NCBI RefSeq assembly: GCF_014836775.1
Contig: NZ_JACSQD010000005.1
Span: 83,414-147,413, forward strand
Direction of reading: 5' to 3'
DNA length: 64,000 nt
From: Arthrobacter gallicola
Lineage (GTDB): Bacteria; Actinomycetota; Actinomycetes; Actinomycetales; Micrococcaceae
Shown here: piece after piece, positions 1 to 8,822 of the stretch
Layout of the letters: each line of letters starts with the position of its first letter
Position numbering within the stretch: the stretch's first letter is position 1
Notes under the pieces: generated by a model
What the model saw: only the letters and a program-made list of their open reading frames with translations
The model's database searches: none
Told to the model about the DNA's origin: nothing
Made by a program: the position numbers and the translations under genes

Positions 1-458
1 GCCAGTTAGGGACTTTCCTGCGCGGCGCCACGGCAGGAATGTCTCCCGGCGGTCGATTTGTCCCAAAACGGAGCCAAACCCACAAACAAACAGCCCGGCA
101 CCAGGCGGCCGCTGGAATGGGACATCCACTGGGACATCCCTGCCACTTTGGGACACCGCGGAGCCCGGCTACCCTCCGGTCTGGGACATCCCTGCCAGTC
201 TGGGACACATCGCCGCCCGGATACCCTCCGGTCTGGGACATCCCCTCCAGTCTGGGACATCGGGGAGCCCGGCTACCGTCCGCTCTGGGACATTCCTGCC
301 AGTTAGGGACACCGCGCCGCCCGGCTATCCTCCGCTTTGGGACATCCCTGCCAGTTAGGGACTTTCCTGCGCGGCGCCACGGCAGGAATGTCCCCCGGCG
401 GTCGATTTGTCCCAAAACGGAGCCAAACCCACAAACAAACAGCCCGGCACCAGGCGGC
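1..458. repeat. 109-bp direct repeat pair (1-109 and 350-458)
   Basis: Positions 1-109 and 350-458 are the same 109 bases apart from one substitution (T at 44, C at 393). Each copy carries the motif TCCCAAAACGGAG preceded by GGTCGATTTG. Between the copies lies a 52-bp tandem array. No convincing reading frame, ribosome binding site or RNA gene was found anywhere from 1 to 592; open frames here have codon patterns dictated by the repeats and are taken as chance. The left copy runs off or begins at the window edge, so the array may extend further. Confidence 0.9.
123..382. repeat. 52-bp tandem repeat array, about 5 units
   Basis: Units begin at 175, 227, 279 and 331 with exact 52-bp spacing, and a degenerate unit starts near 123. 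Each unit reads TCCG(G/C)T(C/T)TGGGACAT, then CCCTGCCAGT, then (C/A)GGGACA and a GC-rich CGCCGCCCGGCTA-type segment. Units differ by point changes only. There are no unique spacers, so it is not a CRISPR array. The last unit runs into the second copy of the 109-bp direct repeat. Confidence 0.85.
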
Positions 459-592
459 ATCCAGGCACGGGACGGCATCCCGCCCCAGGGACGAACCACG
501 GGGGCGGGACACTCCCCGAGAACCGGACCCTGGAACCTACCCCCGCCAGCCGCTTGTCTTCCGTGCCCATTGCACCACGGTGCTTAAACGCG

Positions 593-634
593 AAAAGGCC
601 GTTGCCCACCCAAAAGTCTGGGTGGGCAACGGCC
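593..634 (-). terminator. Rho-independent terminator after rbfA
   Basis: A perfect 16-bp stem (597-612 with 619-634) encloses a 6-base loop AAAGTC. Read on the minus strand the hairpin is followed by TTTTCGCG. It lies about 70 bases past the rbfA stop, so it likely ends the rimP-nusA-ylxR-infB-rbfA transcript. Confidence 0.85.
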
Positions 635-703
635 GCGAACGCAGCGATTACGGCGCAGCGGGTTCACGCTGCCAGCAGGCTGTCGAGCCTGCCAGCGGCA
701 GGA

Positions 704-1180
704 TTAGCTGCGGGCGTCCGAATCTTCAGCCGGAGCGTCCTGCAGGTCCTCTTCGTCGTCTTCTTCGTCCCGGCGGTACGGGTCAGCGTCGCCGGCGTAG
801 GCAGCACCCTGCTTCAGTGCCGCCAGTTCCTCGTCACGCTTCTTGGCTTCCCGGATAAGTTCTTCCAGGTGGCTGGCGTTGACCGGGATTTCGTCTGCAA
901 CGAACTCCAGGGTGGGAGTAAGCCGGACGGTGATGTTCTTCCCGACCTCGGAGCGCAGGATCCCGCGGGCGGAATCCAGGGCTGCCTTGGTGTCGGCCTG
1001 CTGCGCCTCATCACCGAAGACGGTGTAGTAAACGGTGGCATGCTGCAGGTCATTCGTGACGCGGGCGTCAGTGATAGTCACAAACCCCAGCCGCGGATCC
1101 TTGATCCGGCGTTCGAGTGCCTGGGCAACCACTACCTTGATACGGTCAGCGAGTTTCGCAGCGCGTGCTGGATCTGCCAT
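704..1180 (-). CDS. rbfA: 30S ribosome-binding factor A
   Basis: RbfA binds the immature 30S subunit and supports late 16S rRNA processing, especially at low temperature. The 158-residue product starts MADPARAAKLADRIKVVVAQ and keeps the family core: the type II KH-like fold with RIKDPRLGFVTITDARV near residue 26 and the helix with SARGILRSEVGKNI near 70. After about residue 125 there is an acidic tail (runs of D and E) typical of actinobacterial members. It is the last gene of the nusA operon, about 130 bases after infB, and is followed by a strong terminator. Confidence 0.96.
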   Translation of the reverse strand: MADPARAAKLADRIKVVVAQALERRIKDPRLGFVTITDARVTNDLQHATVYYTVFGDEAQQADTKAALDSARGILRSEVGKNITVRLTPTLEFVADEIPVNASHLEELIREAKKRDEELAALKQGAAYAGDADPYRRDEEDDEEDLQDAPAEDSDARS

Positions 1181-1277
1181 TGCCTCTCCTTCAATAAAGT
1201 CTGGGGTGCCGCTACGACGGCGGCCGGGCTGGCCGGCGGCGCCGTCGTGCGTTGGGGGCTGCCTGGGCAGCCGGAGC

Positions 1278-1303
1278 GGGGCTGCCGGAAGTCCGGCAGC
1301 CCC
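1278..1303 (-). terminator. Hairpin between infB and rbfA
   Basis: A perfect 11-bp GC-rich stem (1278-1288 with 1293-1303) with loop AAGT sits just past the infB stop. No U-run follows on the minus strand, so it may act as an mRNA processing or 3'-end stabilising structure, or as a weak attenuator, rather than a full terminator. Confidence 0.5.
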
Positions 1304-1312
1304 AGCCGGGAA

Positions 1313-4204
1313 TTAGACCCGCGGCTTCTCGCGCATCTCGAAGGTCTCGATGATGTCGCCTTCCTTGACGTCGTTGAACGAGCCCAGGCCGATACCACAT
1401 TCGAAGTCCGTGCGGACCTCGGTGGCGTCGTCCTTGAACCGCTTGAGCGAGTCGACGGTGAGGTTGTCACCGATGATCTTGCCGTCGCGGGTGACCCGTG
1501 CCTTGGCGTTTCGGCGGATAACACCGGAGCGCACGATCGAGCCGGCAATGTTGCCGAACTTGGAGGAGCGGAAGACTTCGCGGACCTCGGCGGTGCCGAG
1601 CTGCACTTCCTCGTACTCCGGCTTGAGCATGCCCTTGAGGGCCAGCTCAATGTCATCAATTGCTGCGTAGATGACGGAGTAGAAGCGCATGTCCACGCCT
1701 TCGCGCTCGGCCAGGTCGGCCACACGCTCGGCAGGCTTGACGTTGAAGCCGATGATGATCGCGTTGTCCACGGTCGCTAGGTTGACGTCGTTCTGCGTGA
1801 TGGCACCAACGCCGCGGTGGATAACGCGCAGCTGCACGCCGTCCCCGACGTCGATCTTGAGCAGGGAGTCTTCCAGGGCTTCCACGGCACCGGACACGTC
1901 ACCCTTGAGGATGAGGTTGAGGGTGTCAACCTTGCCATCGGCCACAGCCTGGTCGAAGTCCTCCAGGCTGATGCGCTTGCGGCGCTTGGCCAGGGCGGCG
2001 TTGCGGTCCGCAGCTTCACGCTTCTCAGCGATCTGGCGGGCGGTGCGCTCGTCGTCGGTCACGAAGAAGGTGTCGCCTGCACGCGGAACGTTGGACAGGC
2101 CCAGTACCTGGACCGGACGCGACGGTCCGGCTTCGGTCAGGTTGTCGCCGTTCTCGTCGAACATGGCGCGGACGCGGCCGTGGGCCGTTCCAGCCACGAT
2201 CGTGTCGCCGACCTTCAGCGTTCCGGACTGGACCAGGACGGTCGCGACGGCGCCGCGGCCCTTGTCCAGGTTGGCTTCGATCGCGATGCCGCGAGCGTCC
2301 TTGTCCGGGTTGGCACGCATGTCCAGGGCAGCATCCGCGGTGAGCAGGACTGCCTCGAGCAGGGCGTCGATGTTCAGGTGCTGGCGGGCCGAGACCTCAA
2401 CGAACATGGTGTCGCCACCGTATTCTTCGGGAACCAGGCCATATTCGGTCAGCTGGCCGCGGACCTTGTCCGGGTTGGCGCTTTCCTTATCGATCTTGTT
2501 CACGGCGACCACGATCGGCACGTTGGCTGCCTGTGCGTGGTTGAGCGCTTCAACGGTCTGCGGCATAACGCCGTCGTCCGCTGCGACAACCAGGACCGCG
2601 ATGTCGGTGACCTTGGCACCACGGGCACGCATGGCGGTGAACGCCTCGTGGCCCGGGGTATCGATGAACGTGATGGCACGGTCGGTGCCTTCATGCTCGA
2701 ATTCGATCTGGTAGGCACCGATGTGCTGGGTAATGCCGCCGGCTTCGCCTTCAACAACCTTGGTGTTGCGGATGGCGTCGAGCAGGCGGGTCTTACCGTG
2801 GTCAACGTGACCCATAACGGTGACTACCGGAGGACGTGCTTCCAGCTCGTCGTCGCCTTCGGCTTCCAGCTCGGCCTCGAAGTCGATGTCGAAGCTGGAA
2901 AGCAGCTCGCGCTCTTCGTCTTCCGGCGAGACGACCTGGATCTTGTAGCCCAGTTCCTCACCGAGAACGCCGAACGTTTCTTCATCGAGCGACTGCGTGG
3001 CAGTTGCCATTTCGCCGAGGTGGAACAGCACGGTGACCAGTGCTGCCGGGTTTGCCTCAATCTTGTCAGCGAAGTCCGTGATGGACGCGCCGCGCCGCAG
3101 TCGGACAACGGTGTTGCCGTCGCCGCGGGGCACCGAAACGCCGCCCAGCGACGGAGCTGACATCTGCTCCAGTTCCTGCCGCTTTGCCCGCTTCGACTTG
3201 CGCTGCTTGCCGCGTCCTGCGCCGCCCTTGCCGAAGGCACCGGCTGTGCCGCCGCGTCCGCGGCCGCCCTTGCCGAAGCCGCCGCCAACGGGAGCGCCGC
3301 CGCCGGTGCCGGGGGCACCGCCGGGACCGCGGCGGGGTCCGCCTGCGCCCGGACGTGCCGGAGCTGCGGGCCGCTCAGTGCGGTTGGGCATCATGCCCGG
3401 CGTGGGCCGGGGTCCGGAGGTACCGCCGGGGCGGGGTGCGCCGGGACGGGGAGCTCCGGGTCGCGGTGCGCCGGGACGCGGGGCGCCTGGACGGGGACCG
3501 CCTGCACCGGGTGCCGGACGCGGGCCTGCGGCACCGGGTGTGCCGGTCCGCTCGGTCTCGTCACGGCGCTGGCCCGGGCGGGGCATGCCCTGCGAGGTTG
3601 CGAAGGGGTTGTTGCCGGGACGGGGACCGCCCTGGCCACGATCGCCTTCGCCGCGTCCGCGGGGACGCGGCATGCCCTGTGAGGTTGCGAAGGGGTTGTT
3701 GCCGGGGCGCGGGCCGGAGGCTCCGGGCCGCGGCGCACCCGGACGGGGTGCAGAGGATTCCGCCGCAGGAGCAGCGGGCTTCTCGGCGGGTGCCGGAGCT
3801 GCCGGCTTGGAAGCTGCCGGGGCAGCTTCAGCAGGCTTCGGGGCTGCAGGCGCGGCCGGAGCGGGTGCTGCCGGTGCGGGTGCAGCGGGAGCCGGTGCTG
3901 CCGGAGCAGCGGGAGCCGGAGCTGCGGGCTTGGTGGCTGCCGGAGCAGCTTCCGCAGCGGGCTTTGCCGGTGCCGCCGGAGCGGGTGCTGCCGGACGCGG
4001 TGCGGACTTCTCTGCGCCGGAGTTACCGGCTGCAGGCTTGCCTGCAGCGTCGGGGAATGCCCCGCGAAGTTTCTTGACTACGGGTGCTTCGATTGTCGAG
4101 GATGCCGACCGGACGAATTCGCCCAGTTCCTGCAGTTTTGCAACCGCATCCTTCGAAGTGATGCCGAGCTCTTTGGCGAGCTCGTGTACGCGGACCTTGG
4201 CCAC
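1313..4204 (-). CDS. infB: Translation initiation factor IF-2
   Basis: IF-2 is the GTPase that places initiator tRNA on the ribosome. The 963-residue product has an IF2_N domain at 1-50 ([21 protein letters not shown]), a long disordered region at about 55-345 rich in Ala/Pro and then Gly/Arg/Pro, and the G domain with G1 GHVDHGKT at 465-472 and G4 NKID at 569-572, followed by domains II-IV. The disordered part carries two near-identical [13 protein letters not shown] modules 29 codons apart (DNA 3582-3626 and 3669-3713) and four to five APRPG units. Length exceeds the E. coli form because of this linker. It sits after ylxR in the operon. Confidence 0.97.
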   Translation of the reverse strand: MAKVRVHELAKELGITSKDAVAKLQELGEFVRSASSTIEAPVVKKLRGAFPDAAGKPAAGNSGAEKSAPRPAAPAPAAPAKPAAEAAPAATKPAAPAPAAPAAPAPAAPAPAAPAPAAPAAPKPAEAAPAASKPAAPAPAEKPAAPAAESSAPRPGAPRPGASGPRPGNNPFATSQGMPRPRGRGEGDRGQGGPRPGNNPFATSQGMPRPGQRRDETERTGTPGAAGPRPAPGAGGPRPGAPRPGAPRPGAPRPGAPRPGGTSGPRPTPGMMPNRTERPAAPARPGAGGPRRGPGGAPGTGGGAPVGGGFGKGGRGRGGTAGAFGKGGAGRGKQRKSKRAKRQELEQMSAPSLGGVSVPRGDGNTVVRLRRGASITDFADKIEANPAALVTVLFHLGEMATATQSLDEETFGVLGEELGYKIQVVSPEDEERELLSSFDIDFEAELEAEGDDELEARPPVVTVMGHVDHGKTRLLDAIRNTKVVEGEAGGITQHIGAYQIEFEHEGTDRAITFIDTPGHEAFTAMRARGAKVTDIAVLVVAADDGVMPQTVEALNHAQAANVPIVVAVNKIDKESANPDKVRGQLTEYGLVPEEYGGDTMFVEVSARQHLNIDALLEAVLLTADAALDMRANPDKDARGIAIEANLDKGRGAVATVLVQSGTLKVGDTIVAGTAHGRVRAMFDENGDNLTEAGPSRPVQVLGLSNVPRAGDTFFVTDDERTARQIAEKREAADRNAALAKRRKRISLEDFDQAVADGKVDTLNLILKGDVSGAVEALEDSLLKIDVGDGVQLRVIHRGVGAITQNDVNLATVDNAIIIGFNVKPAERVADLAEREGVDMRFYSVIYAAIDDIELALKGMLKPEYEEVQLGTAEVREVFRSSKFGNIAGSIVRSGVIRRNAKARVTRDGKIIGDNLTVDSLKRFKDDATEVRTDFECGIGLGSFNDVKEGDIIETFEMREKPRV

Positions 4205-4304
4205 ATTTCTCCTGTCTCAGTCCGCACCGAGCCAGGCACGAACCGTCTATTTACTGCGGGCTTCCGCTGCAGGTGCAGGGTTGCCCTTCACAGAGCACAA
4301 CAAA

Positions 4305-4346
4305 GTACTCATCGTCGGGTACTCATCGCTGGGTACTCATCGGGTT
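4305..4346. repeat. Three 14-bp tandem repeats upstream of infB
   Basis: GTACTCATCG begins at 4305, 4319 and 4333, giving three 14-bp units in the 146-bp gap between ylxR and infB. On the transcribed strand each unit reads CGATGAGTAC. The gap could hold an internal infB promoter or leader, but no clear -10 element was identified. Confidence 0.75.
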
Positions 4347-4350
4347 TCCA

Positions 4351-4776
4351 TCAGATTTCAGACCCGCTTTCAGGTTGGACGGTTTCGAGGTGGTCCCGGG
4401 CGGGACCCGCCTCTTGAGCTTCGAACCACCGATCCACCGCCGAGGAATCGACCTGCGCCCGGAAGGCACGGCCGAAAGCCCGGCGTTTCACAGCGGTTGC
4501 GAGGCATGCTGCCTCGGGGTGCAACCAGGCACCCCGGCCAGACATGCGGCGGTTTTCATCGACGAGGACCGCTTGGGAGCCGTCCCTCGAATCCAGCGCG
4601 AGCCGCATCAGAGCAGCCTGGTCATCCTTCTTCCTGCAGCCAATGCACGTCCGTTGCGGAACGTGCCTGGTTCCTGCCGCAGGCCGCACCGATTCCACGG
4701 GCTCCTGCGGTTGCTGGAAGGCGGACGGTGACCCGGCCATGAACATTCTACCGCTTTTCTTTTCTCTTGCCCTCAT
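4351..4776 (-). CDS. ylxR: YlxR family RNA-binding protein (DUF448)
   Basis: Small basic protein of the YlxR family, found between nusA and infB in many bacteria and thought to bind RNA or RNase P RNA. The family signature RTCIGCR is at about residues 43-49, followed by the conserved RLAL and SGRGAWLHPEAACL segments. The longest frame gives 141 residues; a start at the internal Met-Phe-Met (about residues 11-13) is possible because the conserved part begins only near residue 35. It starts 21 bases after the nusA stop, consistent with co-transcription. Confidence 0.9.
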   Translation of the reverse strand: MRAREKKSGRMFMAGSPSAFQQPQEPVESVRPAAGTRHVPQRTCIGCRKKDDQAALMRLALDSRDGSQAVLVDENRRMSGRGAWLHPEAACLATAVKRRAFGRAFRAQVDSSAVDRWFEAQEAGPARDHLETVQPESGSEI

Positions 4777-4797
4777 CCGGCCTTCCGGAAGGGGAAC

Positions 4798-5769
4798 CTA
4801 GGCCGACTTCGCGTCGGAAACGATGTCAATCCGCCACCCGGTCAGCTTCGCGGCCAGACGGGCGTTCTGCCCTTCCTTGCCGATCGCCAGGGAAAGCTGG
4901 TAATCCGGCACCACCACGCGGGCGGAGCGGGCGTCCTCATCGGTGATGGTGACGGAGTTGACGCGCGACGGCGAGAGGGCGTTGGCGATGAACGTCGCCG
5001 GGTCCTCGCTGAAGTCCACGATGTCGATCTTCTCATCATGCAGCTCAGTCATCACCGCGCGGACACGGGAACCCATTTCACCGATGCAGGCACCCTTGGC
5101 ATTGATGCCGGGGGTATTTGCCTTTACCGCAATTTTAGTCCGGTGGCCTGCCTCGCGGGCAAGTGCCACAATCTCCACCGAACCGTCGGCGATCTCAGGG
5201 ACCTCCAGTTCGAAAAGCTTGCGCACCAGTCCCGGGTGGGAGCGGGAGAGCGTGATGGACGGGCCCTTGAAGCCGCGTCGGACGTCGACGACGAAGGCAC
5301 GCACACGGGAACCGTGGAGGTACTTCTCCCCCGGAACCTGCTCGGTCGGCGGCAGCAGTGCTTCGACGGACCCCAGGTTCACCTGGATCATGTGCGGGTT
5401 GTTGCCCTGCTGGATCTGCCCGGAGACGAGTTCGCCCTCACGGCCCTTGAACTCACCGATGATGTTGTCATCCTCGACGTCGCGCAGACGCTGCAGGATA
5501 ATCTGCCGGGCGGTGCTGGCAGCAATGCGGCCGAAGCCGGCGGGGGTGTCGTCGAACTCGCCGACGGCCTCGCCGTCGTCGTCGAGCTCTGTTGCCCAGA
5601 TCGTAACGTGGCCGCTCTTGCGGTCCAGTTCGGCGCGGGCCTTATCCTGCGAGCCGGTGGTTTTGTGGTAGGCAACCAGCAGCGCCTGTTCGATCGTGGG
5701 GATCAGCTTGTCCAGCGGGATTTCCCGCTCCGCCTCAAGCAGCCGCAGCGCACTCATATCAATATCCAT
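4798..5769 (-). CDS. nusA: Transcription termination/antitermination factor NusA
   Basis: NusA binds RNA polymerase and nascent RNA and modulates pausing, termination and antitermination. The 323-residue product shows the N-terminal polymerase-binding domain ([17 protein letters not shown]), an S1 segment around 110-185 ([23 protein letters not shown]), and two KH domains with [19 protein letters not shown] near 223 and [19 protein letters not shown] near 292. It lacks the acidic C-terminal repeats of enterobacteria, as is normal in Actinobacteria. The start directly abuts the rimP stop. Confidence 0.96.
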   Translation of the reverse strand: MDIDMSALRLLEAEREIPLDKLIPTIEQALLVAYHKTTGSQDKARAELDRKSGHVTIWATELDDDGEAVGEFDDTPAGFGRIAASTARQIILQRLRDVEDDNIIGEFKGREGELVSGQIQQGNNPHMIQVNLGSVEALLPPTEQVPGEKYLHGSRVRAFVVDVRRGFKGPSITLSRSHPGLVRKLFELEVPEIADGSVEIVALAREAGHRTKIAVKANTPGINAKGACIGEMGSRVRAVMTELHDEKIDIVDFSEDPATFIANALSPSRVNSVTITDEDARSARVVVPDYQLSLAIGKEGQNARLAAKLTGWRIDIVSDAKSA

Positions 5770-6396
5770 TTAGGCCTCCTCGGCTGTGCTTTCAAATCCG
5801 TTGGCGTCCTCGCCTGCCGGGTCGTCCTCAAGATGGGCGAATTCAACTTCCACGCGGCCCTTGGCGATACCGTCAAAGGGCAGGTGGATTTTCTCGCCTT
5901 GTTTGGGCTTCATGCCTTTTTTGACGGGCAGTTCGGGAACCAGGGTGATTCCCTCTGCGTCCGCGTCAATCAGGCGCCCGGTGACCGCATCACCGCTCAC
6001 CGGTGTTACCAACACCATCCGGCCGATGTTCCTGCGCCAGTGGCGGGGCTCGGTCAGCGGCCGCGACACGCCGGGGGACGAGACCTCCAGGCTGTAGGGA
6101 CGTCCGTCGTCGTGCGGGTCCTGATCCATCGCGTCCGAGAGGACACGGGAAATGTCCGCTATCCGGTCAAGGCTGACGCCGCCGGTTTCGGTTTCGGGAA
6201 GGTCCACGGTGACGTGGACGGTGCGGTGAACGCCCGCCGTCCGGATTTCAAGGTCCTCCAGAAAGAGGCCTTCCCCGGCGACAGTGGGGGCAAGATAGTC
6301 TTTCAGCCGCTGCGTCTGTGCCGCGGTCTCGGCTCGCTGCGCGTTCTTGCGGTAGTCCGACGAAGTGTCTTTTTTGGGGCTGGGCCGAACCGCCAT
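5770..6396 (-). CDS. rimP: Ribosome maturation factor RimP
   Basis: RimP assists 30S subunit maturation. The 208-residue product has a basic N-terminal extension of about 35 residues, then the RimP N domain (LEDLEIRTAGVHRTVHVTVDLPE, GGVSLDRIADISRVLSDAMD), the signature YSLEVSSPGVSRPL near residue 103, and a C-terminal SH3-like domain (VTGRLIDADAEGI). It is first in the nusA-infB operon. A strong GGGAGG ribosome binding site lies just upstream of ATG, and the promoter must lie in the short gap to the divergent gene at 6502. Confidence 0.94.
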   Translation of the reverse strand: MAVRPSPKKDTSSDYRKNAQRAETAAQTQRLKDYLAPTVAGEGLFLEDLEIRTAGVHRTVHVTVDLPETETGGVSLDRIADISRVLSDAMDQDPHDDGRPYSLEVSSPGVSRPLTEPRHWRRNIGRMVLVTPVSGDAVTGRLIDADAEGITLVPELPVKKGMKPKQGEKIHLPFDGIAKGRVEVEFAHLEDDPAGEDANGFESTAEEA

Positions 6397-6501
6397 TATT
6401 GCCTCCCACTAGATGATGTTGTACCTCCTAGCCTACCGACTTTCCGGGGTGCCCGGGTCACGGCCCGAACCGGAGCGGCGTTCGTGACATCATCGAGTGT
6501 T

Positions 6502-7578
6502 GTGAACACGCGCCCCTCCCCTCCGAAGCCTCCTGCCGCGCGCCCGTCCCGGGCTGCTGCTGCAGCCGGCGTTCTGCGGCGTACCCTGGCGCTGGGGGTC
6601 CTGGCGTGCGTCATCGCCAGCTTTGGGCTTACGGTGGGCACCCGCACGGAGGCTGACCCGCCGCGGACATTCTCGGAAAAAGCACTGAATGAGGCGTTCG
6701 CCACTGTTCGGATCCTGGTTGCGGATGCTGATGCCCTGGCAGCTTCCGGAACCGGTGCTGCCGCCGGTGAACTGCAGCTCCAATCCGAGGTGCTGAAAGA
6801 GCAGGCATTGCTCTTGACCAGCCCCGGAGGTGCAGCCGCATTCGAGGCCGCCCTGCAGGCTCCCGGCAGCCGGGAAGACTCCTATCCGGCAGCGGTGGAG
6901 AGTGCGGCGCGTGCCAATCTTGAAGCCGCCGGCCGCGCCGACTACGGCACTGCACGTCTGCTGGCCTCGGTGGGGACCGCTCAGCTGCTGCTGGCCGAGC
7001 GGGCCGGGAAAGCTCTGGGAGTTCCGGTGGAGACTGCCGGAGAGACAGGCTGGACACCGGTTCTGGACGAGGACGCCACGGCCCGCTGCAGCGAGGACAG
7101 TGATGCTGCCGCCGGCCCGGATGCCGGCAGCGGTTCCGGTGCCGCCGAATCCCTTCAGTCAGCACTGGATGGGGAGTATGGGGCCGTCTACGCGTATGAA
7201 GTGGCGCAGGCCCAATCCAGCGGCTGGGAAACGGTGCTGGGGCTGGGACTCGCCGAGCGCCGGAACGCGCATCTGGAGGCGGGCCGTGACGGGGTCGCGC
7301 TCCTGCCGGCCGTGTGCCTCCCGCCGGTCAGCCCTGTCCCGGCGTATTCCCTGTCGACAGGCTTCTTCGCGGATCCCGCGGCGGCATTGACTGAAATGGA
7401 AGCCGCGTTCCCGGGCGTGTACGCCGATCTGGTGGGATCCAGCGACGGCGCCGTGCGCTCCTGGGCGATCAGCCGGCTCGTGGAGTCATCCCGCCTGCTC
7501 TACACCGGAGCAGCTTCTGTCCCTGCCTCACCCGGTCTTGATGCCGAACCCGCCGCCTTGCCGTGGGCCGACAACTAA
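6502..7578 (+). CDS. Ferritin-like domain protein (DUF4439), membrane-anchored or secreted
   Basis: About 358 residues if started at GTG 6502 (GTG 6484 is in the same frame). A proline-rich basic N-terminus is followed by one hydrophobic helix (LALGVLACVIASFGLTV, about 34-50) that is a signal anchor or signal peptide. The middle is Ala-rich and helical, and the last third (from about residue 215) has the ferritin-like DUF4439 signature DGEYGAVYAYEVAQA and a second helix pair with ERRNAHLEAG. The role of the family is unknown; metal binding is not shown. The gene is divergent from rimP and widely keeps this position in Micrococcaceae, judged from family knowledge only. Confidence 0.7.
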   Translation: MNTRPSPPKPPAARPSRAAAAAGVLRRTLALGVLACVIASFGLTVGTRTEADPPRTFSEKALNEAFATVRILVADADALAASGTGAAAGELQLQSEVLKEQALLLTSPGGAAAFEAALQAPGSREDSYPAAVESAARANLEAAGRADYGTARLLASVGTAQLLLAERAGKALGVPVETAGETGWTPVLDEDATARCSEDSDAAAGPDAGSGSGAAESLQSALDGEYGAVYAYEVAQAQSSGWETVLGLGLAERRNAHLEAGRDGVALLPAVCLPPVSPVPAYSLSTGFFADPAAALTEMEAAFPGVYADLVGSSDGAVRSWAISRLVESSRLLYTGAASVPASPGLDAEPAALPWADN

Positions 7579-7802
7579 CGCGGGTATCTGAAGACGGCCG
7601 GGTATCGCAGGACAACTGGTGCTGGCAGGTCAGCCGGTGCGCAGGTACCCGTCCGCCGCACTGGCTGGACCGCTTCTGCCCCCTTTAGGCTGGTCAGGTG
7701 ATCCAAGCGGGCCCACCCGCTCGACCAGCCGTCCGGGTGGCCGATCCGCATCCCGTCCCTCTCCCGCCTTCACGGGCAGGGAACCCGTCCAGGAGGAACC
7801 AC

Positions 7803-8795
7803 ATGACTCCCGCCGTCGTCGTACCCGAGGCGCTGCGCCAGCGCTATCTGCGGACGAGGGACGGCCGGGCCTGGCTGGAGGGCCTGCCGGCTCTGGTGCA
7901 GGAGAGTCTTCAGCAGTTCCGGATGCGCCCGGATCCGGCGGCTGGGGCCGCGGCCTGGCACGGGTACGGCGCCCTGGTGCTGCCGGTCCTCGCAGCCGGC
8001 GGAAGCACGCCGGCGGTGCTGAAGTTCCCGTATCCGCACCCTGAGGCGGTGACGGAGCCGGCGGCACTGCAGCTGTGGGACGGCAGCGGGGCTGTGCGCC
8101 TGCTCGGGCGGAACGCCACCGGGTCTGCCCTGCTGCTGGAGCGGCTGGACCCGGGCAGCACGCTGCTGGACGTTCCACTGCGCGACGCCGTCGAGGTGTG
8201 GGGCGGGCTGGTCCGCCGGCTGGCCGTGAAGGAAACCGATGATCCGCTGTGGGCGGCCATCCCGTCCGTCGCTGAGCGGGCCGAACAGTTCTCCGACGAG
8301 CTGCCGGCCGATTGGGAGGCATTGGGCCAGCCCTTCGAGCGCTGGCTGCTGGAGGCCGCGTTGGAAGTCTGCCAGACGCGCGGAGCAGTAGGGCGCCGGT
8401 CCAGCCGGGATGTCCTGGTCCACGCGGACCTGCACTACGGCAATATTCTCCGCCGGTTGGACGGTTCCGGAGAATACGCCGCCATCGATCCGCAGGCAGT
8501 GTACGGAGAAGCTGAGTACGCCGTCGCCCCCATGCTCTGGAACCGGCTGGACGATCTGGCGACGACGGCGCCGCACCAGTCGCTGGAAGCCCGTTTGTCG
8601 GCGCTTTGCACTGCCGCGGGCCTTGATCTGCAGGCAGCGCGTGAATGGAGCATCCTGCGTGAAGTGGAGAATGCCCTGGACTATCTTCGGGACGGGCTGC
8701 GCGGAGATGCCCAGCGTTCGGTGTGGGTTGCTGCGGCGCTGGCCGGGCGCAGCCACCCCGGACTTCCGCCGGTGCGGGATCTGCCGGCCGCGTAG
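7803..8795 (+). CDS. Aminoglycoside/hydroxyurea-type phosphotransferase
   Basis: The 330-residue product resembles the aminoglycoside/hydroxyurea antibiotic kinase family (StrA/APH(6)-like), which transfers phosphate from ATP to small molecules. The ATP-binding segment with the family Lys is AVLKFPYPHPEA, and the catalytic loop is VLVHADLHYGNILRR (His-x-Asp, then Asn), followed by the metal-binding AIDPQAVYGEAEY. ATG 7803 was chosen because AGGAGG lies 7 bases before it; the frame is open further upstream without support. It may act on an unknown metabolite rather than an antibiotic. It converges with the TauE gene. Confidence 0.8.
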   Translation: MTPAVVVPEALRQRYLRTRDGRAWLEGLPALVQESLQQFRMRPDPAAGAAAWHGYGALVLPVLAAGGSTPAVLKFPYPHPEAVTEPAALQLWDGSGAVRLLGRNATGSALLLERLDPGSTLLDVPLRDAVEVWGGLVRRLAVKETDDPLWAAIPSVAERAEQFSDELPADWEALGQPFERWLLEAALEVCQTRGAVGRRSSRDVLVHADLHYGNILRRLDGSGEYAAIDPQAVYGEAEYAVAPMLWNRLDDLATTAPHQSLEARLSALCTAAGLDLQAAREWSILREVENALDYLRDGLRGDAQRSVWVAAALAGRSHPGLPPVRDLPAA

Positions 8796-8822
8796 GCAGG
8801 TTTCAACGCCCGGGTGCCGGCG

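Noticed and set aside
123..382. CRISPR array
   Set aside because: Units are contiguous 52-bp repeats with point differences and no unique spacers, and no cas gene is present in the window.
6..858. Several overlapping open frames in the left repeat block
   Set aside because: They are on both strands, made of repeat-derived residues, and lack ribosome binding sites and known domains.
1313..4204. Long open frames on the plus strand opposite infB
   Set aside because: They are shadow frames caused by high GC codon bias; infB motifs are complete on the minus strand.
5038..6501. N-terminal extension of the plus-strand ferritin-like gene into nusA/rimP
   Set aside because: The frame is antisense to nusA and rimP and has no homologous content before about 6484.
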